Shown here: in pieces, positions 50,001 to 62,000 of the stretch | Layout: the number at the start of each line of letters is the position of its first letter | How positions within the stretch are numbered: position 1 is the first letter of the stretch | From: JAKLFA01 sp038222225 | Lineage (GTDB): Bacteria > Omnitrophota > Gorgyraeia > Zapsychrales > JANLHA01 | Assembly: GCA_038222225.1 (NCBI GenBank) | Contig: JBBRHV010000001.1 | Coordinates: 1 to 64,000, forward strand | DNA length: 64,000 bases | Direction of reading: 5' to 3' | Notes under the pieces: generated by a model | Told to the model about the DNA's origin: nothing | What the model saw: the letters and a program-made list of their open reading frames with translations, nothing else | Databases searched by the model: none | Made by a program: the position numbers and the translations under genes

Positions 50001-53000
50001 ACAGCTGGAACAGACTTCGGAGGAAGTGTAAAGAGAAGTCAGTTCTGGGTTTCTGACCGTGCGGCCGGATCCAATGTTAAAGCACGCATCATCCTGACCA
50101 GGATGACAGGTGCCTTGAGTACGTTTATCCTCACAATACTCAAAGGCGCTCAATCTATTCGTGCGCCGAACTTCGTTAATCCAACAGCATATATTAACTT
50201 TATGAAGAGCCTGATCGAGGGCGGTCTTTCTGCTGTCCAGACTGCCTATGATCAGGCTTCTTCATTAATCAAAGGAGGGTCGCTATGGTTCTCGTTAACA
50301 CACAACCAGATGTTGAATTCAAGTATTTCCTTGAAGTCCCAAAATCGCGCTGTACCTTCTGTTCAGGCCGCGAACGTACCAGTGGCAAGACAAAGCTTTA
50401 TCTTGTCTTCCATGAACACCAACGCGTCTACACTCGCAACGGGCTCAGAGGAACCTGGGAAGAGCTCGAATCAGGAACCGGCAGACAGCTCAGAAACATC
50501 CTCAATGAAGCCTACACAGACGTCAGCATCCCGCGCTACAGTTCAGACAGGTATCAATCGCTCGTTAATTAAAGGAAAGCTGCTGGCCGTGGCGGCGTTA
50601 TTTGTCTTTGCTCCAGCCACGGCCGTGGCTGGACCTGTTGTAGCAGCTGGGGCTGGAACAGCCGCAGTCGTAGCCGTTTCTTTGAGCACGCTTATTATTT
50701 TTGATGTCATTATTATAATTGGCATTGGCACTGGGTTCTTCCTGCTGTATCAGCTTGCGAAAAAGAATAATACTTCGTTTAGGGCGTATCTCAACACACC
50801 TCAAGTGAAAAAGGCTTTAGGGACTATTGCGGTAGGCGCTTTATTAAGTATTGTGCTCGCGCCTAAGCTGGTACTGCTTGTTGCCCCGGCATTAGGCGCA
50901 ATGATCATCGGAGTTATCGGTTCATATTGGTTTGCGGCCGTTAACGGTATCTTGGCCGCGGTCTTCATGGCCATGAGCTTGAAGAGCGGAAAGCATCAAA
51001 CTCAGTTCAAGGCCGCGGCTGCCTTCTTTGCCTTGATCGGATTAGCTAGCGCCTTGGCTGTTCTGCATGCGGCAGGCCTGGTGACGGGTGTGATCGTGGT
51101 GCTCTTTGGGTTTACTTTTGTAACCCTAGCGGTTTACCTCAAGGCAAACTTGTTTGGCGGCATGCCGAAATTACCCGAGGCCGTTCAATTCCTGGAATCT
51201 TTGATTAGTCAGCTGGGAGAAACCGATAGATTGGCCATCAAAATTCGAACGGTACTCGACAGCAATGACCGCAAACAAATTCAGCGTCTGGCCAAGAGAT
51301 TGCGCACCAGCCATTATAAAGCCTCGCAAAGCGATATCTATGCAAATCAGGAGAAGGGCGTTCATGCGAAATTGAATGATTTCTTCAGCAAAATTCAGCA
51401 GATCGGTACGGCCCGCGAAATTTTAGAAGCATTCAACGATGTCTACAAAGTCATCAGCCAGATCCATCCGTTGTTACCGCGAAATATGTTGCTTAAGGTC
51501 CTGGTCGCCGGACCGGTGTATCTGGTAGCAGCAGTCGTAGCCGTGATGTATTTCTTCGGCAAGGCGTTATATCTTTTCGTGGTTCGCATTGAGAATCTGA
51601 TTAAGTTTATGCGCGATATGCAGGAAAGCAAAGTTACTCCTATCCCGGTCCTGGTTGAGTCGGCATTACTCCAGATTGAGAATAAAGGATTCTGGCATAA
51701 ACAGAACGAAGATTTGAATGATTATAAATTCCAGCATCCGTTTATTTACAATATTATCTCCTTTGCACGAGGCCGTTTGTGGTTGCGTATTTTGTCAGGC
51801 ACGGTGGTTGTCGTTGGCGTGAAGTTCTTATTTGGCGCGGTCAGCGCGCCGTTATTTGTGGTCGTGCTGGTCCTCATTGGCCATTCCTTACTCTTGAATA
51901 TGGCCATGCAGTTGCCGCGTCAGGCACGAAAAATTGTTAACCGGGTGTTCGTTGATTACTTCGAAGCCAACAGCGAGTTGCGTGACAAACGAGGCGTTCC
52001 GACCATGTCGTTGGAGCGTATTTTAGCCGCAGCTGCCGATAACCATATTGATTTGGACCACTGGAAAGAGGATGAACGTATTATTGCGGCTTATAAGTCC
52101 GGCTATCTGTACGCCGAGACTGCGGGATCTCTTCTCAAGGATTTGGAAGCAGTATATGGCAGAGCCAGTCTGGGTAACCGTGCGATCCGCTTGCTTCTCC
52201 TGTATCCGGCGGCCATTGGGTTGTTCTTTATCAATTTGATCGTGCCGTTTGGTCTGATCGCTAAAGGGCTGAAAATTAATGCTAAAAATAAACGGCTGTT
52301 GGCGGTGGCGCAACAACTCGGGTCATTAAAGATGACCTTCTACTCCGGCTTGGTCGGCCTGCTTGCCATCAACTGGGAAATCAAGTGGGCGGTTGACCTA
52401 TCCGAAATGATTGGCGGACCGACCGAAACGATCGTCACCACTTTTGAAGGACGCAATGACGACCGCAGCGGAAGCCTTTTGAATTTAGGCGATTCGATGG
52501 TGAAGGGCGCGGAAGATTGGGCTAATAGCGAGCGTACTGAAAATCAGCGAATCGGGCTTGATTCCGTTGAGAAAGCCTTTGACAGATTTATGGGGCTCGA
52601 GTCAAAAACAGCAGCAGCTCCTGCGGATGCAGCAAAGACAGCTTCCGAGCCGGCTAAAACAGCAGCAGCTCCTGCAGATGCAGCAAAGACAGCTTCCGAG
52701 CCGGTCAAAACAGCAGCAGCTCCTGCAGATGCGGCCAAGAAAGCGAATGCTCAGGGCACAATAAAAGAAGAGGAGATTGTCAAAATTGATGAAGAGAGAT
52801 TAACAAAGGCCTTATTGCGGGGGTCTCCGATAGGCACGGCTGAGATCTGGAAGAATTTCACACATCCAGATGAGGTTGCTTTAGTCATTGTGGCTTTGGC
52901 GGATGAGCAAAGCAGTTTAAATGTTCGTAAAGTCAGCATGGCAGCGGATAACGGCAGCGGCTTGTTTAAAATGAACGAGAAAGACTGGTTTGAAACAGTT

Positions 53001-56000
53001 GAAAAGATGGTGAATGAGGGCGCCCTGGAAGAACGGTTGTCGTATACTCACGTTTTAGATCCGAAGATGGCCACCAAAGTTGCGATGGCAAAATTAAATG
53101 ATCAGTTTGAACTCCTTAAGAAAAACAATCTGATGAACGGTAGATCGCAGGAAGAGGTCCAGAAATTGGCCTTAGCGGCTTACCGCGTTGGAATGGATGC
53201 GGTTGTTAAGGAAGGAAAAGTTCCGGCTGAGGCGCAAAAATTTGTTGAGCAGGTCATGGCCAAGTATCGCCAGTCTCTTAAAAAGTTCCGCGCCGCAGAC
53301 GGTTTGGAAGTTATCTATGGGCTGTCTAAACCCACGCCGGAGATTCCGGTCTTTACGCCATACACCAACGGCCTTGAACTCATCGGCATTCATGCTGGGT
53401 TGCAAGTTGCTGTTTCGGCTGATGCGAAAACCGTTGTCCTGGAAAAAGTTGAACAGCGGGATCAGGATGGAAAGAGCCGCAAGAATATGAGCTTTGCGAC
53501 GCAGCTCACAGCAGATTTAAAAGTTGAGACGGCAGCGGACGGCACACGGACATTGATCCTTGACCGCAGCCATTATGAGCTCAACGAGAATCAATTGCCT
53601 AACGCCTTCGTGCCGTTGATGGAGCAGTTTGGCGTCACGAGAATCATCATCCGCGGCAAACAGCCTCTTGAATATTTCAAAGAAAAAGACGGAACGATCA
53701 ATTTCAAGCGGTTCCTGCAGACAGGGGCGACTGGTCAAACATACCGTGAAGCCGGCTATTATGGCACAAGCGTTGATATGAGCGACTGGACAGTCACAGT
53801 TCAGGTTCCGTTTGCATCTCCGGTCCGTACACCGGTTGCAGGAACCGTTGCGGAAGAACCGGTGCTGACAGCTAACGGCTGGAGAATTATGATCAAGGCC
53901 GAGAACAATATTGAAACAATTTTCTCGGACTTAGGTGAAGTTTCCGTCAAGGCCGGACAGGAACTCAAGACCGGAGATATTTTAGGTCTGGCCGGGCAGT
54001 TCAAGACAGCCGTTAAAACAGAATATCATTTCCGCGCTCAAGTTGTGGAGGATGCTAAACCTGAACATAAGCATGTAAATCTTTTGAAAGAAAATGATAC
54101 AGACTCTACAATCGAAAAGATCCGCCTGGCCTTTGTGAAGAATTTCAACCTCGATCAGGCGGAAGTTGATTTCTATACAGGCAAAACTGAAACCGCTGCC
54201 GAACGCCAAGCTAAAGCAGAACGTGCCATTGAAGAGAATAACGCGAACATTGAAAAGGGTCAGGCTGAAATTGAGAAACAAAAAATCGCTGTTAAGCAAG
54301 CCAACGATCCTGAACAGATCAGACGCAGAGAACAGAATGCGGTTGGGTTCTATTTATTCGGTAAACGAGATTGGGATTCCGCTAATCCGTTCGGAGGCGC
54401 AACCGCCAGCCGTACGATGTCTGATGCTTTATACGGCGCACCAGTCAACAAAGGTAATCTGTGGGTCGGGGTTGGGTTTAATTCCATTTACTCAACCGCA
54501 GTCGGCGGCCCGTCGATTAGCTTGGGAGATAGAACACTTTCGTTTGATTCTTCCTTCGGAATCAGCAACAACGCTTTAGGTCAGTGGGGTCAGATAGCCG
54601 GCCAGGCATTTGGGTTTGAAGATGTTTTGAGCAAGGGAGTGACCTCAACAGCTTTATGGGGTGTAACAGCCGCAGACATAACATTGTCGCTTCGTGACAC
54701 ATATTTCGATCAAAGAAATCGTTTACCGCAGTTCGGTGGCACAGAACTCTTTGATCAGGGATGGATCTTTAACAAGCCGTGGAAGCTGGCTTTGGATACA
54801 TCAGAAGTTGTGCCGAACGCCCGCGCTATCAACGGTGAATGGGTCAGCAATCCATATCATCATACAGATTTACCGGCGGCACGCATCTTGGAGTACCCGA
54901 ACAAACTCTTCAAGGGATTATTAACGTTTGATATTTTCACGTCTGATTTCTGGAAAGATAATCCGCTGCACAAACCGTATGAAGCTATCTGGCATGAAGG
55001 CTGGATGCAGCGTGAATGGAGCAAGAGCGCGTTTGAAAATCTTGACCAAAGCAGAATTTCGGCCTTCAGCCGTCTGTCGGGAAGTCCGGAAGAATTGATT
55101 TACGGCCGGGTGAGCTTGGACGGCAGAGAGCTTTCTTACACAGAAAACATGAAGGAATTCCCATACCTCAGATATGATTCAGCTACAGGCGATTATGCGG
55201 TTCGTGAATTCTTTGAAAAGTCGCAGAACTGGAGACGCAATGTTGAGCCAGGCACATTGAACATTGCCCTATCACGCGCGGCGATGTTGAATCTTCCGGA
55301 CCTCAGACAACAGTTCATTTTAGGTCAGGCTATTGACGGATATACAGTGAATCCGCTCACCGGAAAAGTTTATGATCCGACGTTTGGATCCTTAGGCCGA
55401 CCGATGCTGTTTGATTACTTCGGTGTTCCGAGTTTCGGAACAACACATTATCTTGACCGGGAAACGGAAAAAATTCCCGGCGATCCGCGCTATGCATGGA
55501 ATTACACCGATGACCAAGGCAACGTTAAGCAGGCTTACTCTTCATATTTGAGAACGCCTCTCGCCGGAGGAATCGATCTTGGTTTTGATGTTAAGCAAAA
55601 CCCGGGTGAAACAGGATTGTTAGTTGTCTTTAATGCGGATGGGTCATTGAAAGAGACAAAGCGTTTGACCGAGGATCTAAGCAGCTTCTCTTATACAGCA
55701 CTCACCACGGAGAATAAGAGCAAAACGACAATGAACATCCATAAGAAATTGACCTTAGATACTTACGAAAAGGCAAAAGACGGAACTTTCTCAGATCAGG
55801 CTAAACATACTGAAATTCCGTTTGCCGGATTGCAGGTGGTTGTTAAACATAAGGGCCTGACCAACACTGTTTTTGAAGCTGAAAAAGGCCAGAAGACAAC
55901 CGATACGGTTTGGGCCCTGGCAGACGGGAAATTTGTGAAAGGTGAGATCGCGGTCGTGGTTCCGTTCCCGGCTAAAGAGAGAATTCCTTACGGACGCATG

Positions 56001-59000
56001 TTCTCCGAAGGCAGAATGTATTATCTGTATACCTCCAAAGATTATAATGTTCATCCGAAGGTTGAGAACGAAGATGTCTACGGCTTAAGCATTCAGGTCG
56101 TGGATGCCACGGGCAAAGTGGTCCGTGATGAGCCGATCAGAAACCAGGGCCAGCTTAAGACTATGCTCGGCGTTGGCGTTGAAGGGGTATTTAAGCTTTT
56201 TGAATTAGGGGCCAATGCCGATAACATTTATGTGACGATGGATGATAAACAGGTCTACGCGGTGGAATTAGGCGACACCAATGAAGCGATCAAGAAAGAC
56301 AATCTTCCGCCGATACGGGAAGTTTCGGTCCGTCTCCAGCAGGATCCGAAGCCCGAACGCGTTGAGCAATTCGGCGACACGTTGATGAAGGCCGGCACGG
56401 AATATAAGATCTCCGTTGAAGACTTAAATAAATGGGTCCAATCTTTAAAAATCGAAGGATTGAATTCAAAAGAGACAGCGGAATTGCTGGCCAATGTTAA
56501 GAAATTCGACGGCATTTCAAAGCACCGCACAGCAAAATCAGAGGCTGCCAATAAAGCGTATGAGATCTTAAAGAAGATGCAGGAGAACGCAGGCAAAGCA
56601 GCGTTCAATGCTCATGCCAAAGCTTTCAACCAGGTCATGCGCTCTCTGGCAGACCAGGACGAGAAGATGGTCTCGATGAACTCCTTAGAGCGCGTTCTGA
56701 TCCTGGTTGCCCGCGACAGAGCCGCGGTCAACAACGAGACCGATGATGACGGCAGCAAGTTTATGGCGTATCTCAAAGCGGAAGCCAAAAAGTACGGGTT
56801 CGGTAATGTGATCAAACGTGAGATCGCCGCCTACTTCGGACGCGCGACCGCTTCGATCTTAGGTAAGCCGGAGTGGCATAACAAAGAGATCGCTCAATTA
56901 GGCCAGGCCATCGATCGCAATATCAATCTGCAGGATCCGAATTTTATCTCCGCTGCTGACGCCTATGCATTAGACACAGAAGAAAAGCCGATCGGAGAGC
57001 GCATTCAATACATTGACAATCAATTAAACGGTTATACGGACGCAAATGGTGTCGAGCATGTCGGATTAAGTACGCGCAGAACACAGTTGGAAACGATCCG
57101 TGATACACGCGCTTGGGAGAATCCGGATGAAGAAGTGGATCTGCTGTTTGATTACGCAACAGAAGTTGTTCCGGGGATCGAAAGAAACCGCGCGCAGCTG
57201 CGGGAACTGCAAAACAACTCCTTGGGTTACTGGACGAGAGAAAATCAAAGAGCCCAAGCGATGCTGACAGACAGAAATTATGGAGGCGAATCGTATCGTG
57301 CGTATGTGACCTATACCCAGTCGATGATTGATATGGTAAATCGGGAGATCGCGCTAACACGGCAGGCATTAAGGATCCTCGAGCGGCACCAGAATGTTTA
57401 TGTCGCGTTAGGTCAGAACGGCTATCAAGCAGCTGGATGGCAGAGCGCAGGCCGCTTGGTTCAGGATCAGATCGATATGGTTAATACGCAAATTAGCATT
57501 TTCAACGAACAGCGCACCATGCTGGTTGACGCACAAGAGGCCGGCACCATTCCTAATTTCAAGAAACTGAGATTGATTCCGTACAACCGCACAGATGACC
57601 TTCCGAAAGATGTCAAAACAATTCCTGAGACGTTTACCTGGTTAAGAGGCGAGCGCGATGAGTTCGGCAACCAGACTTCAAATGGACGCATAGACAATAT
57701 CGCTAGAGATTACCAATACTTTACGGATGGTATTTTGCACACGTCAGGTCCGGACGGCATTTACAGTCAAGACGTCGTCAATCTGGCCCGCGACTTCCAG
57801 AGAACATTGAGAGATCCGGATTATCAATACAGCAGAGGCGCCTGGCTGGATAATACAACCGTGATTTCCGAATACGCATTATATAACGATCCGGAATTCG
57901 GGCTGCTTACTCAATTAAGCAGAGATACCGCTCTTCAGAACGGCACCTCAACGGAGACGCCGTTACAGGTTTTGGAACGCCAGCTTGCTTATCAGAGAAA
58001 ATTGCAGCTCCTCTATCAGACCCGCGCCGACCTCCAGAATGATATGGCAGCCTTGATCGAAAGCGGCAATTACTACAGGACGCCGGAGATCGCCAATCGC
58101 ATCAACAAGATCATTGATAATGAGCGTACATTTGCTTTAAATTCATTATCAACGGTTGAGAAATTCAGCGGCGCCGGTAATTCGTTGCGCGAAATGAATG
58201 AGGCCTTAAGCAGCTTAAATGACGCCTTGGTCATGGAGCTGAATGAGAAGGCAGAGCTCAGCCAATACGCTCAGGCCGTGGAGGTGCTGGTCAAACAGGT
58301 TGGCAGCAACTTAGAGGATTACAGCAAGGCTTGGACGCAATTCAACGATCAGTTGCTTGCTATACGCGCTCAATTGGTTGCCAAGGTTCGGGCCAGCAAC
58401 CTGGCCGAAACCGTGAAGCTTGAAAAGATCAAGAACATTGATCTGTTCCTGGCTAATCTTTCCGCGAAACACGCGCCGCAAAAAGATGTGTATGTGGCCG
58501 GTCGATATTTTGTTTACGGTGAGTCAGCTGGAAAAGACGCCATGCGCACCTCCGGCACCAACGAATCCGGAGACGTGGGTGCAGTGAAAGTGGCGCAGAC
58601 AGGCGATTTCGCCACATACCGTCAGTTCAATTTAAGAGATGTGGCCAGCGGCAACATGATCCATGTCGGCCAGGTTCAGTCAGCTGCTCCCGGCGCTGCT
58701 CAGAATTCTTATGCTGTCGGAATCATCAACCTGACGCCGGAAACTCAAAACAGCTTGTTCAATATTGGAGTTGGCCCGTCAAAGAGCTATCGTTATCTGC
58801 AGAGCGCTGACCCGGATAAAAAGGGTAAAGGCATGACCGAACACGCTGGATTGGTTTTCAGCGATGTTGCTATCAGAGATGGAAAATTGACACTGACAGC
58901 CAGCGGCATCCTGAAGGCCAATGTCAACGGCGACAATGGAATGACCGGAGGCGTGACGGCCGGCGCATATTATCAGTTCAACGATCGCACCCAGGTCAAG

Positions 59001-62000
59001 CTTGAAATGGGTGTTAGCGGTTCCGGCCGCACAACAGATGCAGAGCTTACGGCGATCGACACATTCACCGGAAAGCAAATTTTCAAGGATACCGTTAAGA
59101 TCAATAACACCGACTGGTTTGATTATCAGAAGATGACCTTTACGCATGCCTTGAATAAAAATTTGTCGCTCCGCTTCTCCGGAAGCCGTGAATTTGAACA
59201 GGGCGCCATGGGCATTGCCGAAGATGTGACATCCTATTTTGGCACAATCGGGGCTGATTGGAAATTCGGCGATCTTCTCATGAAGGACGACAAACTTCTG
59301 ATTTCAGCGGATTATGGGTTTAACGCCAACCGTGAAGCCGGCGATCGCACTCGTCTCATGCTGCAGTATCAGCAATTCTATACCTCTGTTGGCATGTTCG
59401 GCGAGGCACTGTATTACAATGCCGGCATCAAGTTAACGGATTCCTTAGTCGCTGAATTCGGCCAGCAGAAGACCGGCGATCTTTACGGACGTTTAGGATA
59501 TGATCACAGCGGTTTGCGTTGGGATGCCGGTCTTACTGGTCAGGGCCAGGTCAGCAGCGGATTAAAAGTAGACCTTTTGAATATGCCTGGATTCCTGACC
59601 AAGCTCTTTAAGATCGAAACACCGGAAAACTTCAAGATGCCGGAACTGCATACCCGCAAACTTCAGACATTACAGGAGAAGATCATCTTCGCTCCGTTGG
59701 CAGAGGCACAGCATCAGACGGTCCAGATGAACGTTAATAAGACGGAAGCCACCAAAGACATCGCTAAATATACAACGCTTGTCAACGCAGTGAATGGACA
59801 TGATGTGATTCCCGGCCAGCATGCCATTGCCGCTGACATCAAGATTTTAACGGATCCGAATATTTCAGCCGAGGCGATGCCGCTGTACGGTCCGTCACCA
59901 TTTGGATTAACACAGGCGGATAAGACGTATACAATGCGCTTTGTTGATCTGACACCAGAACAGCTGACCAAATACGGCATCGGCAAATATCCGAAAGAAG
60001 AAAGATTCTACATCCGCAGCACTTGGATCGATGCGCAAGGCCGTACGCAATCATTCAGTCAGGAATTTGCCGCGCAAGGCCTGGTGATCTTAACCGAGAA
60101 CATTGACAAGTTAAGCGTTGAGACTCAGAAGGCGCTGGGCACATACCGCAACATTATTCCGGTCAAGCTCACCAACGCCGGTTATGAAGCGACCAAGGAC
60201 GCACGCTTCGGAATGGTCGCCGGGCAGACGATCACAGCTGAAGATTTCGCTCTTTGGCTAGATAACACTGTTGATAATGGAACGATCTCAAGCCGCGTGA
60301 TGAGCCAGGTTGATCCGAAGACCGGCGAACCGGCACGTCAGCTGTTCCTGGCCAAAGACGGCAAAGTCACATCCTTAGACCTTACGAAGGAAGGGTATGA
60401 TGCGATCGATAAATACACTGAGAACAAAATTTTGGTTCCTGTGGAAAGCGGATTAACAGTATATTTGACCGGTGCAGAAGCACTTCAGTGGATCTTGGAT
60501 GGCAAGTTGATTTATATGAAAAATATAGATCCTAAGATTGACGCTACACATGTTTTAGCAACGGCTGATGGGAAATTAGTCGGTTACGGTGATGCCATTG
60601 TGAAAGGAAAGTATTTGGTTCCGGAAATCGAAGCGTTTATGAAGGACAAGGTCTTGGTTCCGTTAAAGGGCGTCCGGTCTTCAACAGCTTATTTAACCGG
60701 AGCAGAAGCACTTCAGTGGATCTTGGACGGCAAACTAATCTACATTGAAAATACAGATCCTAATATTGATGCTACACATGTCTTGGCAACAGCTGATGGA
60801 GAGCTGGTCGGTTACGGAAATGCTTTGATTGACGCCGGTTATATGATTCCGGAAGTTGAAGAATTCATGAAAGACAAGGTTGGAGTTTTGACCTCCGAAG
60901 GAAGCCGTTACTTGACAGTTGACCAGTTTGAAGCGCAGAAAGAGGCTTTGGATGCTGCTTATCGTCCGAATGCAGAAGGCAAGATGATCCTTTCAGTCCC
61001 GGCTCCGAAGCAGACAAAGTTTAGAGTAACCACTTTCGAATCTGAAGGAGAAAAATATGTCGGCGTCAAGCTTCCTACAGAGATCGAAAAGAGAAATAAG
61101 GCGATGGATGACGGGCGGGCATATTTTGAGAACGGCCAGTTCATTATCCAGGATGCCGGCAATGAGGCCAATCGTATCGTCGGCACCATAGCCGGAGAAA
61201 AATTGCTTGAACCGGCAGCTTATGTCACAAAGGCGACCGTGCCGCAGATGAAGTATAAAGAGGGAGAACAGGTTTTTGTTAAGGGTAAGGGTTATGCATA
61301 TTATGAGAAAACATTGACCGGGAAATATGAGCCGACCGCAAAAGTGATCTACAACGCCGAGAAAGACGCAAAGGTTCCGGGTTATCTACCGCTCAAGAGA
61401 GTTGTCGTGATCTTACCGAACAGAGCAGCGCAGATTGAAGGGGAACTCCTCTTGAACAAATTCGGAGCAGTGGAAATTAGCTCGATCCAAAAGAGATATT
61501 ATTTTGTTATCGGTGAAGACAAAGTAGGCGCCTATGTTCCAGTTGATGAATTGGTCAACCGACGCTCAGAATTTATAAGTAAAGTTCAAGAGATCGTTCG
61601 ATATGGCGACACCTTAGAGCGAATCTATTTGGATGCCAGCGCAGCTGACGGTCAGGTGGATGAAAACGATAAAGTCACGATTGTACGCAGCAACAGCCGT
61701 ACTGACATTTACCGATTAGGACAATATACTATCGACGCCAGTGGAAAACTCACCTTAACAGGTGATCCGATCGGCGAAGACCTTCTTCTTGCTCCTGAGG
61801 CGGATGGTTCGATTAAGGCTCAATTGATATATGGAATTCAGCCGTTCGTGATCCCGGCTGCGGAAGTTAAAAACAACACATATCATTTGAACAGAGATTT
61901 CTATTATCAGAGAGAAACCATCAATGTCTATAATGCTGAAGACAAGCAAATCCGACAGATCATGCCGTTAAGCGATACGATTATTTATTTATCGCCAAAG

